A program made the position numbers and the translations under genes. DNA of 64,000 nucleotides from contig NZ_JAVCWF010000001.1 of NCBI RefSeq assembly GCF_031085375.1, positions 2,170,001 to 2,234,000 of the forward strand. Direction: 5' to 3'. Below the pieces are notes generated by a model. The model had not been told where the DNA came from. It saw nothing but the letters and a program-made list of their open reading frames with translations, and ran no database searches. Position 1 is the stretch's first letter. Every line of letters starts with the position of its first letter. Below are positions 17,110-26,814 of the stretch, piece by piece. The DNA comes from Lactiplantibacillus brownii. GTDB taxonomy: Bacteria > Bacillota > Bacilli > Lactobacillales > Lactobacillaceae.

Positions 17110-18486
17110 TTGGACAGTGGCCAGATAATATTAAATTTAGTCATTATTGTCATTACGTTCTGCGTCGCCGCTTTCTTTGTGGCCTGTGAATTTGCCTTAG
17201 TTCAGACCCGACCAAGCGCCCTCGAAGAAGAACAGAAAAAGCGTGATAAGCCTTCCAAACGGATAGCAACTTCACTGCACATGGTACAAAACCTCAATGA
17301 ATATCTCTCAACGACTCAAGTTGGGGTTTCATTAGCCGGAATTATCTTAGGTTGGATTGGGGAGCAAACGACAGAACATTTCGTCCTCCAATTATTGGAT
17401 GTCTTCCATTTATCGATCAGTACCTCGATTTTACGAGCAATCAGTATTGTCCTAGGGGTCTTTATCTTGACGTACTTGGAAGTCGTCTTAACGGAAATCG
17501 TGCCTAAGAATATTGCGATTGATATGCCCTTAAAAGTCATGGCGGTCATCACGACCCCATTGCGTTGGTTCCATGTTATTTTCTATCCGTTTGTTTGGTT
17601 GTTAAATACGTCTTCGACGGGTGTGGTCAAAATGCTCGGTATTCCAGTTGCGAATGAAGATAATGACGTGTACTCCCAAGCAGAAATTTTAAACTTGTCA
17701 CGAAATGCGGTCTCTGGCGGTCAATTAGACCGAGACGACTACTTGTATATGGAACGGGCTTTTGAATTTAACGATAAAATTGCCAAAGATATCATGATTG
17801 ACCGCACACAACTGGTCGTCATTGATATCAACGATACCGTTAAACAAGCTATTCGTGTCTATTTACAAAAACGGTTCAGTCGATTACCCGTTGTGGCTAA
17901 TAATGATAAGGATAAAATTTTAGGTTATGTTTACAATTATGATTTGATTCGGCAAGGCGAAGTTGACGACGACATTCGTGTCAATAAAGTCTTGCGCAAT
18001 ATCATTACGATTCCTGAAACCACGCCGATTCAAGCCATTTTGCAAAAAATGATTGATAAGCAAACACCAATTGTCGTGGTGGTGGACGAATACGGTGGGA
18101 CCAGTGGGATCGTCACGGATAAAGATATCTATGAAGAACTCTTTGGGACCGTCAATGATGAAATCGACAACGTTTCTACCGAATACGTTGAAAAACAGGC
18201 CAATGGTAATTTCCGGATTAGCGGGAAAATGACGTTATATGACTTCGAACGTTTCTTCAAAACTGATTTACAAGAATTTGAAGATTCGGATGTCGTCACA
18301 TTAACCGGCTACATTTTGGATAACTTTCCTAAGATTCAAGCTGGTGATACCGTTAAGATCGCTGATTTTGACTTTAAGGCACTCGACTTTGAGAATGCCT
18401 ACATCAATTGGTTTGAAGTTAGTCGCCGTGAAACACCAGTGATTGCTAAAGATGACGATGACAATGAAGATGAACCCGAAAAGTAA
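17110..18486 (+). CDS. CNNM/CorC-type transporter-associated protein (DUF21 + CBS pair)
   Basis: 458 aa. The N-terminal DUF21/CNNM domain (~1-200) has four hydrophobic segments, beginning IILNLVIIVITFCVAAFFVACEF. A CBS-domain pair (~205-335, with YGGTSGIVTDKDIYEELFG) and a C-terminal CorC_HlyC domain (~350-440) follow. The family is linked to Mg/Co efflux and often mis-labelled hemolysin. The start is TTG 17110 with GAGG 9 nt upstream; ATG 17095 overlaps that ribosome site and has none of its own. Confidence 0.9.
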   Translation: MDSGQIILNLVIIVITFCVAAFFVACEFALVQTRPSALEEEQKKRDKPSKRIATSLHMVQNLNEYLSTTQVGVSLAGIILGWIGEQTTEHFVLQLLDVFHLSISTSILRAISIVLGVFILTYLEVVLTEIVPKNIAIDMPLKVMAVITTPLRWFHVIFYPFVWLLNTSSTGVVKMLGIPVANEDNDVYSQAEILNLSRNAVSGGQLDRDDYLYMERAFEFNDKIAKDIMIDRTQLVVIDINDTVKQAIRVYLQKRFSRLPVVANNDKDKILGYVYNYDLIRQGEVDDDIRVNKVLRNIITIPETTPIQAILQKMIDKQTPIVVVVDEYGGTSGIVTDKDIYEELFGTVNDEIDNVSTEYVEKQANGNFRISGKMTLYDFERFFKTDLQEFEDSDVVTLTGYILDNFPKIQAGDTVKIADFDFKALDFENAYINWFEVSRRETPVIAKDDDDNEDEPEK

Positions 18487-18495
18487 GCATTAATC

Positions 18496-18533
18496 AAATT
18501 AGGCACTGGTCACCATGATCAGCGCCTAATTTT
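18496..18533 (+). terminator. Terminator of CNNM gene
   Basis: AAATTAGGCaCTG pairs with CAGcGCCTAATTT, ending in a T-run. Confidence 0.85.
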
Positions 18534-18587
18534 TATACCCAATCAGTGGCCCCTTAATCCGAACTAAAAATCATCAGTAAACCAGGT

Positions 18588-18616
18588 TTGCAAAACTTGG
18601 GGGCACAGCGTAAACT
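18588..18616 (+). promoter_or_regulatory. Promoter of nrdI
   Basis: TTGCAA (18588-18593), 17-bp spacer, TAAACT (18611-18616). Confidence 0.6.
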
Positions 18617-18652
18617 TAACGTACAAATTAAGACAGAAATGAGGAACCAGTC

Positions 18653-19126
18653 GTGAGTGAAACCACCATTAATATTATTTTTATTTCAATCGAAGGCAAT
18701 ACTCGCTCCTTTGTCACTGGCATGCAAGACTACGCCAAGACGCAACACGCCGCAGACGAGACCAACCCTTTGATTCATTTAAAAGAGATTAGCGAACAAT
18801 CAGATTTTGAAATTGAGACCAAGCCCTACTTTGCGTTCGTCCCAACCTACTTGGACGGCGGTAATGGGATTGACAATGGCGTCAAGGAATTAATGACCAA
18901 TGTTCTCGGTGAGTATTTAAACTACGACCAAAACCCTAATCAGTGTTTAGGAGTCGTCGGTAGTGGTAACCGTAATTTCAACGATCAATACTGCTTAACC
19001 GCTCGTCGCTATGCGGAACAGTTAGACACCGACTTCATCGCAGACTACGAATTACGTGGCACTTCCGTTGATACGGAACGCATCTACAATGTCATGAAAG
19101 AACGCTTAGCTGCTTTTACGAACTAA
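18653..19126 (+). CDS. nrdI: NrdI-family flavodoxin
   Basis: A 157-aa FMN protein that supplies oxidant to the di-manganese cluster of class Ib ribonucleotide reductase. IFISIEGNTRSF is the phosphate-binding loop region and VVGSGNRNFNDQYCLTARRYAEQ is the typical NrdI block. It starts at GTG 18653 after GAGGAACCA. Unlike the usual arrangement it stands alone, without nrdE/F/H beside it, so it may be a second, divergent copy or serve another flavodoxin role. Confidence 0.88.
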   Translation: MSETTINIIFISIEGNTRSFVTGMQDYAKTQHAADETNPLIHLKEISEQSDFEIETKPYFAFVPTYLDGGNGIDNGVKELMTNVLGEYLNYDQNPNQCLGVVGSGNRNFNDQYCLTARRYAEQLDTDFIADYELRGTSVDTERIYNVMKERLAAFTN

Positions 19127-19151
19127 AGGTCTGTTACCAAGCATAGCCTTT

Positions 19152-19223
19152 TGTGCCACGTTTCGACTATAACTATCGGAAATATCAAAATGAGCCTGGG
19201 AATTTTCCCAGACTCATTTTTTT
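19152..19223 (+). terminator. nrdI terminator inside repeated module
   Basis: AAAATGAGcCTGGG pairs with CCCAGaCTCATTTT, then a T-run. Together with the upstream CCACGTTTCGACTATAA it is a reverse-complement relative of 2137-2200. Confidence 0.85.
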
Positions 19224-19247
19224 GACCATATTTATCAATTTCGAGCA

Positions 19248-19304
19248 ACGTTTGCCACTCCGACTACGGCCCTACTGCTGATCCACGGAGACAGACAAAT
19301 TAAG
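19248..19304 (+). repeat. Decayed type A structured repeat
   Basis: The right end CTGATCCACGGAGACAGACAA matches the right end of the type A repeats (CTGGTCCACGGAGACGGACAA at 39729) and the left side retains ACTCCGAC; the middle has decayed. Confidence 0.4.
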
Positions 19305-19318
19305 CCAATCCCATTGCC

Positions 19319-20485
19319 TTACCCATTTAATAATTTTTCATGCCGCGCACGAACTAGCACAATGCTCAACGTTACTAGCATCATTGCCGTAACGACCATA
19401 AACAAGATTGAATATGAGAACTGTGCGACCATCATCCCACCAAATAGTGGTCCGACCGCACGTCCCATTGATAAGGCCATGTTAAAACGACCTTGATACT
19501 TGCCACGTTGCTGTGGCGCCGCCATATCATCAACCCATGCGGGCACAATTGGTAGGCCAATCACTTCACCGATCGTTAACACCACCATAATGATAATGAA
19601 ATCAATATACTGGCGTGCAAAAACCAAGCCTAAAAATGATAACGCAAATAAGGTGATTCCAAAAGCAACCTGCGTGCCAATTTTAAAACGTTCGTTGAAC
19701 AATGTCACGATGGGCTGACTCAAAATAATTAATAGGCCGTTAATGGTCCAAACTTCGCTGTATCGCCGAAATGGGATGCCCAGATTCGTCATATGCACCG
19801 ACAGCAAGCTTTCCCATAACGCGTAACTCAGATAGATCGTAAAAATCATCAGACAAATCAGCCAGATCAATTGCCGCTTGCGTTTTGACGTCGTATCGGT
19901 CGTCACTGGTTGCGCCGCTTTTTCAGTGGTTGGCGTCAAATTGACATTGAATGTCGTTAAAACGATTCCAAACAACCCGACGTAACAAACCGTGGTGACC
20001 ATAAAGACCACGCTGATGCCTAAATCAAGCAGATAACCGACGAGCAACGTCCCGATCACGACCCCTACGTTCAGCGCCAGATAGAGCATGTTGAAAACAT
20101 ACCGGTTGGATCTGCTCGTCACCGTCGCCGCGTACGCATTCACAACTGTCATACTGATGCCATCGCCGAAGCCGACCACGATTAGCCCAATCGCATACGG
20201 CATTAAGCTATGCCAAAAAATTAAGGTCGCCAACGTGATGGTTGAGATGGTCACGCCTAAAATAGCGGTCCAATAGGGTCGCCAACGGTCAAATAACCGG
20301 CCACCAACATAATTACCGAGAATCATCGCGAGCGACATACAAAATAGGACCGTTCCCGAAAATGTCAGCGTTTGTTTCAAATAATTATGCATGTAGACCG
20401 TGGTTAACGGCCACATGAATGCGGCACCCGCATTATTAAGCAAATTAGCTAACAATAACCACCGTAACCGAACTTCCTTTTGCAT
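19319..20485 (-). CDS. MFS transporter
   Basis: A 388-aa major facilitator with about 12 hydrophobic segments. The loop 2-3 motif GNYVGGRLFDRWRP is the family A-motif, and RVLV..TQPIVTLFNERF-type repeats appear in the second half. It resembles drug-efflux MFS proteins (YttB/MdtG-like); the substrate is unknown. It lies 19 bp downstream of fumC on the same strand, so the two could share a transcript. ATG 20485 follows AGGTGAAATGA. Confidence 0.85.
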   Translation of the reverse strand: MQKEVRLRWLLLANLLNNAGAAFMWPLTTVYMHNYLKQTLTFSGTVLFCMSLAMILGNYVGGRLFDRWRPYWTAILGVTISTITLATLIFWHSLMPYAIGLIVVGFGDGISMTVVNAYAATVTSRSNRYVFNMLYLALNVGVVIGTLLVGYLLDLGISVVFMVTTVCYVGLFGIVLTTFNVNLTPTTEKAAQPVTTDTTSKRKRQLIWLICLMIFTIYLSYALWESLLSVHMTNLGIPFRRYSEVWTINGLLIILSQPIVTLFNERFKIGTQVAFGITLFALSFLGLVFARQYIDFIIIMVVLTIGEVIGLPIVPAWVDDMAAPQQRGKYQGRFNMALSMGRAVGPLFGGMMVAQFSYSILFMVVTAMMLVTLSIVLVRARHEKLLNG

Positions 20486-20504
20486 TCATTTCACCTAAAT
20501 TTTC

Positions 20505-21893
20505 CTATTCTTGCCGATCAATATTCGTCATTTTCAATGGATCAACCCAGTCATCAAAATCAGTCGCAGTGACATAGCCACTCTTCAACGCCGCGACACG
20601 TAACGTGCTGCCGTCTTTTTCAGCCAATTGGGCGATTTCAGCGGCATGATGATAGCCAATGTGTGGCGATAGTGCGGTCACCGTCATCAACGACTGATCA
20701 ACTAAGGCACGCATCCGTGCCTTGTTCACCGTCAAACCGGCAACTAATTTCGTTGTCACCCCTTCGATAGTGCCACTTAGCAGCTCAGTTGATTCCAAAA
20801 AGGCCGCAATAATCACTGGTTTATAGACATTCATTTCAAAGTTTCCTTGGCTGGCCGCAAAGTTAATCGTCGTGTCATTTCCCATGACCCGTGCCGCCGC
20901 CATCGTCAGGGCCTCGATCTGAGTTGGATTGACCTTACCAGGCATAATTGACGACCCCGGCTCATTGGCTGGAATCGTTAATTCACCGTAGCCCGCTCGT
21001 GGCCCACTCGCTAAGAAACGAATATCGTTACCAATTTTGACTAGATCCGCAGCTAACGTTCGTAACGCCCCATGGACCACATTCAACCCAGAATGCGCGG
21101 CTAAACCGGCAAAATCATTGTCGGCTGGGACAAACTTAATCCCGTAAGTTCCCGCTAATTGACCGGTGACTTTTTCAGCAAAGGCTGGTCGTGTATTTAA
21201 CCCAGTTCCTACAGCCGTTCCCCCAATGGGAAGTTCTAACAATGTCGGTGCTAATTGTTCCAAGTAAGTCAGATCATGTTGCAACATACTAATCCAGCCA
21301 CTCACCTCTTGTCCGAACGTTAAGGGCGTTGCATCTTGCAAATGGGTCCGACCAATTTTGACCGTCCGCCAATACTTCTTTTGCTTCAGCGTTAACGCCG
21401 CAATCAAGTTTTGAGTTTGTGTCATGACTGGCTTCAAAGCCAAGGTCGCCGCAATATTCATCGCCGTTGGAAAAGTATCGTTGGAACTTTGAGACTGATT
21501 AATATCGTCATTAGGTAAAACTGGCGTGTCCGCATCAATTTGTGCGGCAACATGTGCCAAGACCTCGTTCACGTTCATATTCGTTTGCGTTCCCGAACCC
21601 GTTTGATAAACGTGTAACGGAAAGTCGGCCATTAATTTATCGTCATCTAAAGCCAATAATTGGCGCACCGCTTGGCTAATGACTACTGACTTTGCCGGTG
21701 ATAGCGTTTCAAAGGCCTGGTTCACTTCAGCCGCTGCTTGTTTAATCTGTAGTAACGCCCGAATGACTTGTACCGGCATCAACGGGCCATGAGGAAAATT
21801 ATGTCGGCTCCGTTCCGTTTGTGCCCCCCACAATGCCGTTGTTGGAATTTTAACTGTTCCCAAGGTATCTGCTTCTTCACGAAAAGTTGTCAT
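20505..21893 (-). CDS. fumC: Class II fumarate hydratase
   Basis: 462 aa. It interconverts fumarate and malate in the cytosol without an iron-sulfur cluster. Family marks: KIPTTALWGAQTERSRHNFP near the N-terminus, QTGSGTQTNMNVNEV, SSNDTFPT, and the fumarase/aspartase signature GSSIMPGKVNPTQ (near residue 310). ATG 21893 (MTTFREEADTLG) fits the family start; an upstream ATG adds 15 non-family residues. GGAAGG lies 12 nt before it. In lactobacilli it belongs to the reductive branch toward succinate. Confidence 0.93.
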   Translation of the reverse strand: MTTFREEADTLGTVKIPTTALWGAQTERSRHNFPHGPLMPVQVIRALLQIKQAAAEVNQAFETLSPAKSVVISQAVRQLLALDDDKLMADFPLHVYQTGSGTQTNMNVNEVLAHVAAQIDADTPVLPNDDINQSQSSNDTFPTAMNIAATLALKPVMTQTQNLIAALTLKQKKYWRTVKIGRTHLQDATPLTFGQEVSGWISMLQHDLTYLEQLAPTLLELPIGGTAVGTGLNTRPAFAEKVTGQLAGTYGIKFVPADNDFAGLAAHSGLNVVHGALRTLAADLVKIGNDIRFLASGPRAGYGELTIPANEPGSSIMPGKVNPTQIEALTMAAARVMGNDTTINFAASQGNFEMNVYKPVIIAAFLESTELLSGTIEGVTTKLVAGLTVNKARMRALVDQSLMTVTALSPHIGYHHAAEIAQLAEKDGSTLRVAALKSGYVTATDFDDWVDPLKMTNIDRQE

Positions 21894-22124
21894 GATTAAT
21901 TTAGTCCTTCCTAACTCAACTAGTGTCGTTTGATCCATTTTACATTATTTCCTAGTATACTCCGACCAACAGTGACGGCCTAGCCATGCGCCCAAAATAA
22001 AAAGCGCGTCATTGAAAAAATTAACAGATTCATAAACCAAATGTCGACATGCTCGCGCCATGATTGCTATAATAAATCTAAGCGCTGTCACGCAGTGCTA
22101 ATCTAGTGGATAGCGAGGTGCGCA

Positions 22125-22478
22125 ATGGCAACCAATAATTTTGGTTTAGCGCCAGGTTTTTTAATCATTTTGATCATCTGGGTCTATCAACGGGTTCGGA
22201 TGCCCAAAATGCGCTCATTAGCTGGCTATATGTCACGGCGAGCAATCAAAAATGAAGAGACATGGAAATTCGCACAGCATTTTTATGCCATGTTTGGTAT
22301 TGAAATTTTCACGATCTTGTTGGTTGGCGCCGTTTGGGGCGGACTTTTTAATGTCCGTTGGTTACAAAGTATTAATTTACAAGCGATTGCGCTCGGACTT
22401 GCTCTGATCTTGCAAAACGTCGCGACCGAACGCGAATTGCGGCACGAATTTCCAGAGAACAAGCCTGCTAAACATTAA
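22125..22478 (+). CDS. SdpI-like membrane protein, short form
   Basis: 117 aa with hydrophobic segments near 8-22, 52-72 and 82-98. The cytosolic part RSLAGYMSRRAIKNEETWKFAQHFYAMFG matches the SdpI/YhfL pattern (GYRT..S.KNEETW..A). B. subtilis SdpI is an immunity protein with six membrane segments; this one has only about three, so it is a reduced relative. The ribosome site is GCGAGGTG before ATG 22125. Its function here is unknown. Confidence 0.7.
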   Translation: MATNNFGLAPGFLIILIIWVYQRVRMPKMRSLAGYMSRRAIKNEETWKFAQHFYAMFGIEIFTILLVGAVWGGLFNVRWLQSINLQAIALGLALILQNVATERELRHEFPENKPAKH

Positions 22479-22599
22479 AAAGTGCTTTATGATTGACCAC
22501 GGCTAGTAATTGCTTAATATTAGTAATGGTAGCTTTTACAGATTTGACTTAATTCCAATTAAACAATGTATTTTATATTCTAGTAAAGAAGTGAAATTG

Positions 22600-24078
22600 A
22601 TGAGTAAAGAAAAAATCGCCTTGTTCACCATTTTTGGTGGTACGGGGGACTTAGCACAACGTAAGCTCTACCCTTCATTATTTAAACTGTACCAAAAAGG
22701 TTATTTACAAGACCATTTTGCCGTCATCGGGACTGCTCGGCGGCCTTGGACAGATGACCATTATCATGAAATCATTACGGATTCGTTAGCCAGTTTAAAC
22801 GCTGACGCGGACACCGTTAAGGCTTTTGCCAGTCACTTTTATTACCAATCTCATGATGTGACGGATGCCCAACACTACGTCACTTTGAAGCGTTTGTCTG
22901 AGAAGTTAGATGCCCAATATGGCTTACAAGGTAATCGGATCTTTTATCTAGCCATGGCGCCAAACTTCTTTGGCACGATTGCGCAACACTTGAAGTCCGA
23001 GAACATTTTAACGGACAACGGCTTCAATCGGGTCATTATCGAAAAACCATTTGGTCACGATTATGAAAGTGCCAAGGAATTAAACGACGAATTAACGGCC
23101 ACTTTCGCTGAAAACCAAATTTATCGAATTGATCATTATCTTGGTAAGGAAATGATTCAGAATATTTCTGCGATTCGCTTTGGCAACAATATTTGGGAAT
23201 CATTATGGAACAATCGTTATATTTCTAACGTCCAAATCACCTTGAGTGAAAAATTAGGCGTGGAAGAACGGGCCGTTTATTATGATAACAGCGGTGCTTT
23301 GCGCGATATGGTCCAAAACCATATCCTACAAATTCTCAGCTTATTAACGATGGATCAACCGGTCGAATTCACTGAGAATGATATTAACATTGAAAAAGTT
23401 AAAGCTTTACGAAGTCTACGGCCATACAAGCCAGAAGAAGTTGCGGATAACTTTGTGCGCGGCCAATATGCGGCGGATGGCGACATCAAAGACTACCGTT
23501 CTGAAGATAAGATTTCACCAAATTCCAACACGGATACCTTTGTCGCTGGGAAAGTGATGATCGATAACTTCCGTTGGTCTGGCGTGCCATTCTATGTTCG
23601 AACTGGGAAACGCTTGGCAGACAAGTTCACTCGTATTGATGTTGTCTTCAAACGGCCGGTCGTCAACATTTTCAACCACAATGATGACAGTTCAGATCAG
23701 TCCAACGAGTTAGCACCTGATGTGTTAACCATCAACGTTGAACCAACTGAAGGCTTTGAATTACGGATGAATGCCAAGTGCGTCGGTCAAGGCTTTGCTA
23801 CAACACCGATCCAGTTAAATTACGATCATGATTCCGAAGCTACCGCTAATAGTCCAGAAGCTTATGAACGACTATTGCACGATGCTTTAAATGGTGATGC
23901 CACTAACTTTACTCATTGGCAAGAAGTTGCGGATTCTTGGAAATTTGTGGATGTCATTCAAAAATATTGGGATGACCACACTCCCGACTTTCCTAACTAC
24001 CAACCAGGATCAATGGGACCAGCTGCTTCAGATGAATTATTGAAGCGCGATGGTAATGAGTGGTTTTATAAGGGCTAA
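22600..24078 (+). CDS. zwf: Glucose-6-phosphate 1-dehydrogenase
   Basis: 492 aa. It oxidises glucose-6-P to 6-phosphogluconolactone with NADP+, the entry to the oxidative pentose phosphate branch. FGGTGDLAQRKLYPSL is the dinucleotide-binding motif and RIDHYLGKEM the active-site signature with the catalytic His/Lys. ATG 22600 gives the family N-terminus; the frame is open 30 codons further upstream but those residues are not family-like. AAAGAAGTG lies 7-8 nt before it. It is monocistronic. Confidence 0.96.
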   Translation: MSKEKIALFTIFGGTGDLAQRKLYPSLFKLYQKGYLQDHFAVIGTARRPWTDDHYHEIITDSLASLNADADTVKAFASHFYYQSHDVTDAQHYVTLKRLSEKLDAQYGLQGNRIFYLAMAPNFFGTIAQHLKSENILTDNGFNRVIIEKPFGHDYESAKELNDELTATFAENQIYRIDHYLGKEMIQNISAIRFGNNIWESLWNNRYISNVQITLSEKLGVEERAVYYDNSGALRDMVQNHILQILSLLTMDQPVEFTENDINIEKVKALRSLRPYKPEEVADNFVRGQYAADGDIKDYRSEDKISPNSNTDTFVAGKVMIDNFRWSGVPFYVRTGKRLADKFTRIDVVFKRPVVNIFNHNDDSSDQSNELAPDVLTINVEPTEGFELRMNAKCVGQGFATTPIQLNYDHDSEATANSPEAYERLLHDALNGDATNFTHWQEVADSWKFVDVIQKYWDDHTPDFPNYQPGSMGPAASDELLKRDGNEWFYKG

Positions 24079-24083
24079 GTATT

Positions 24084-24118
24084 AAAGCGTTTGGGCTAAA
24101 ACCCAAGCGCTTTTTTTT
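24084..24118 (+). terminator. zwf terminator
   Basis: AAAGCGTTTGGGC..AACCCAAGCGCTTT hairpin followed by T8. Confidence 0.9.
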
Positions 24119-24152
24119 GTCCAAAAACACTTAAAAAATAGTCGGCTAATTT

Positions 24153-25532
24153 TTACTTTTCACGAGCCAGCTGTTCACAAGTCTGGACTAACTGACCTAA
24201 AGCCAGTTTCAATGCTGGCAAACTCAAGGCCGTAAATCCTAACAGATAATAATCATGGGTCGGCATACCTGCCCAATTTGACTCCAAGGGATAAATTCGA
24301 ATCGACTGCCGTGCTAATGCGGCCAATAGACGCGCTTGCTGAATGTTAGGAATACGGATGACCACATGTAGGCCCGCCCCCGTTAGAATTGGCTGAATCA
24401 CCGAACTTTGCGTGAGCTGCTTAGCCAACAATTGATATTTCTGCCGGTTCAAGCTGCGACTACGACTGAGGTGGCGATAATAGGCCCCACTCTCAAAATA
24501 ATTGACCATCGCCTGTTGAACCAACCCGGCTACCATCGCTGAACGGTAACGATAGCGTTGATGGTAAATGGCTAATAGCCGTTCCGGCAACACCACATAA
24601 CCCATTCGTGACGTGGGATCGATGCCTTTAGCAAAAGTCCCTAAATAAGCGACTTGATCAGCGGTCGCTAAAGACTGTAACGCTGGCAAAGGATGCGCAT
24701 CATAGCGATATTCACTGTCATAATCATCCTCAACAATTAAGACGTGCTGATCCGCAGCCCACTGTAGCAAGTCCAAACGAGCCCCAATCGGCATGCCATA
24801 ACCTAATGGAAACTGATGGGCGGGTGTCGTATAGACGACTTGCGGTTGCTGCCGTTTCAACACGGCCAGATCCAATCCAGTTGGGGTTACCGGAATACGA
24901 ACCGTTTGCTGACCATAACCCGCCGCCAAAGCCGTTAAGCCCCGATAACCGGGATTTTCAATTCCAATCGTGCCCGTGGGCAATAAGCTTAATAATAGCT
25001 CCAGACCCGCTTTGGGGCCATTCGTAATTACAATCTGGTCTGCCCGGCAACGCACACCACGTGTCTGATGGAGAAAAGTCACCAGCTGTTTTCGTAGCGC
25101 CATTAAGCCTTGCGCCTCTGGATACAATGCTGCTGGCTGTTCTTCCGTTTGACGCAAAGCAGTCCGAACCGCCTTCTTCCAACCATTCCAACTTGGCTTC
25201 AAAATTTCGGTCAATCCATAACGAAAATCATAATTAACTGGTGGCATAGCGGCCGGCACCTTCGCAGTCGGTGGTGTGGCTTGTTGTGACTGGGGCCAGT
25301 ATTGCAATTCATTAAAATAATAACCACTACCGGGGACGGTATAAACATACCCTTCCGCAACCAGTTGATCGTAAGCTTGCTCAACCGTTGTTTTTGAGAC
25401 TTGCATGTTTTGAGCTTGCTTTCGAATCGACCAAAGCTTCTGATGACCGGCTTTCTGTGGTTCATAACTATCGCGTAAAAGCTGATATAACTGCAAATAA
25501 AGCGGCGTGGCCGCCTGACGATCAAGTGGCAT
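24153..25532 (-). CDS. MocR-type regulator (GntR helix-turn-helix + aminotransferase-like domain)
   Basis: 459 aa. Residues 1-75 form a GntR winged helix (RKQAQNMQVSKTTVEQAYDQLVAEGYVYTVPGSGYYF); 105-455 form a fold-type I aminotransferase domain with the PLP lysine in GTFAKGIDPTSR and DDYDSEYRY upstream. MocR proteins sense PLP and sometimes an amino acid. The gene is divergent from the aminotransferase-dapA pair across 99 bp, the usual MocR layout, so those genes are the likely targets (inference). ATG 25532 follows GAAAGGACA. Confidence 0.9.
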   Translation of the reverse strand: MPLDRQAATPLYLQLYQLLRDSYEPQKAGHQKLWSIRKQAQNMQVSKTTVEQAYDQLVAEGYVYTVPGSGYYFNELQYWPQSQQATPPTAKVPAAMPPVNYDFRYGLTEILKPSWNGWKKAVRTALRQTEEQPAALYPEAQGLMALRKQLVTFLHQTRGVRCRADQIVITNGPKAGLELLLSLLPTGTIGIENPGYRGLTALAAGYGQQTVRIPVTPTGLDLAVLKRQQPQVVYTTPAHQFPLGYGMPIGARLDLLQWAADQHVLIVEDDYDSEYRYDAHPLPALQSLATADQVAYLGTFAKGIDPTSRMGYVVLPERLLAIYHQRYRYRSAMVAGLVQQAMVNYFESGAYYRHLSRSRSLNRQKYQLLAKQLTQSSVIQPILTGAGLHVVIRIPNIQQARLLAALARQSIRIYPLESNWAGMPTHDYYLLGFTALSLPALKLALGQLVQTCEQLAREK

Positions 25533-25631
25533 CTGAACACTGTCCTTTCATTTTTGCTAAAACTGTTACTTTTAATCGAGTCAATTATTCTTTAGTATAA
25601 CCATTAATCATGGTGAGAGGAAGTTTTCAAT

Positions 25632-26798
25632 ATGACTGAGACCAATCAAATTATCAAAAAAATTCAAGTTTCTGGGATTCGCCGTTTTGATGAGGCCATC
25701 TCGGATGTGCCAGATATTATCAAATTGACCGTTGGTGAACCCGATTTGCCGACGCCCGAACATGTCAAAAAAGCGGGTATTCGAGCCATTCAACAGGATT
25801 TTAGTCATTATTCGCCATTAATGGGCTTCCAAAAATTACAAGTGGCGGCTAGTCGTTATTTTAATCAAAAATATCAGTTAACTTATGCCCCAAGTGAAAT
25901 TATCACGACCGTTGGGGCTACAGAAGCGGTTGCCACTGCGTTACTTACGATATTAAATCCAGGTGACGGCGTTTTATTGCCCACACCAAGTTATACCAGC
26001 TACGCGCCCGTGGTTGCTATGGCACAGGCCACGTTGATTCCGATTGACACGACTCACAGTGGCTATAAACTGACTCCAGCTGACTTAGCTGCTACTATCC
26101 AGGCCCATGCTAATGGGCATTTAAAGGCAATTATTTTAAATTATCCGACTAATCCCACTGGTGTGACTTATTCAAAAGCTGAATTACTAGCGTTGATTGC
26201 CGTCATTCGCCAAGCAGGGTTGTTGGTTATCAGTGATGAAATCTATAGTGAAATCACTTACGATCAACCACATACTGCCTTAGGAACCCTTTACCCAGAG
26301 AAGACAATTACGATTAACGGTTTGTCAAAGTCGCATGCCATGACCGGCTGGCGGCTCGGATTGATCATGGCCCCACAGGAACTGATCAACGAAATGAAGA
26401 AGACCCATCAATACCTGGTCACTTCAACCAGTTCAATCAGTCAGGTCGCCGGGATTGAAGCCTTAACTAATGGCCTCGATGATGGACCACAGATGCGTGC
26501 CATCTATCAACAACGACGGGACTATTTAGTCACACGTCTTAGTGAAATGGGTCTTAATTATGTCTACCCAAGCGGGGCTTTTTACTTATTTGTCCAAGTT
26601 CCAACTCATTTTAAAGGGACTAGCTGGGACTTTGCGACGAGTCTAGCTCAACAGGCCCAACTCGCAGTGATTCCTGGCTCAGCGTTTGGTCCGACTGGTG
26701 AAGGCTGGTTCCGGATCAGTTACGCCGCAAGTCAGGCGGCCCTTCGAGAAGGCATGAATCGTTTGGCAACTTGGCTCACTGAATTTGAAACAGCTTAA
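25632..26798 (+). CDS. PLP-dependent aminotransferase, class I/II (PatA/AraT type)
   Basis: 388 aa, fold type I. TVGEPDLPTPEHVKKAG, NYPTNPTGVTYS and the Schiff-base lysine in TINGLSKSHAMTGWRLG are all present, with FRISYAAS supplying the carboxylate-binding Arg. Homologues transaminate aromatic amino acids or N-acetyl-L,L-diaminopimelate. Coupling to dapA (16 bp apart) favours the diaminopimelate/lysine route, but substrate choice is inference. ATG 25632 follows GAGAGGAAG. Confidence 0.88.
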   Translation: MTETNQIIKKIQVSGIRRFDEAISDVPDIIKLTVGEPDLPTPEHVKKAGIRAIQQDFSHYSPLMGFQKLQVAASRYFNQKYQLTYAPSEIITTVGATEAVATALLTILNPGDGVLLPTPSYTSYAPVVAMAQATLIPIDTTHSGYKLTPADLAATIQAHANGHLKAIILNYPTNPTGVTYSKAELLALIAVIRQAGLLVISDEIYSEITYDQPHTALGTLYPEKTITINGLSKSHAMTGWRLGLIMAPQELINEMKKTHQYLVTSTSSISQVAGIEALTNGLDDGPQMRAIYQQRRDYLVTRLSEMGLNYVYPSGAFYLFVQVPTHFKGTSWDFATSLAQQAQLAVIPGSAFGPTGEGWFRISYAASQAALREGMNRLATWLTEFETA

Positions 26799-26814
26799 TT
26801 TTGGAGGAAAACGC

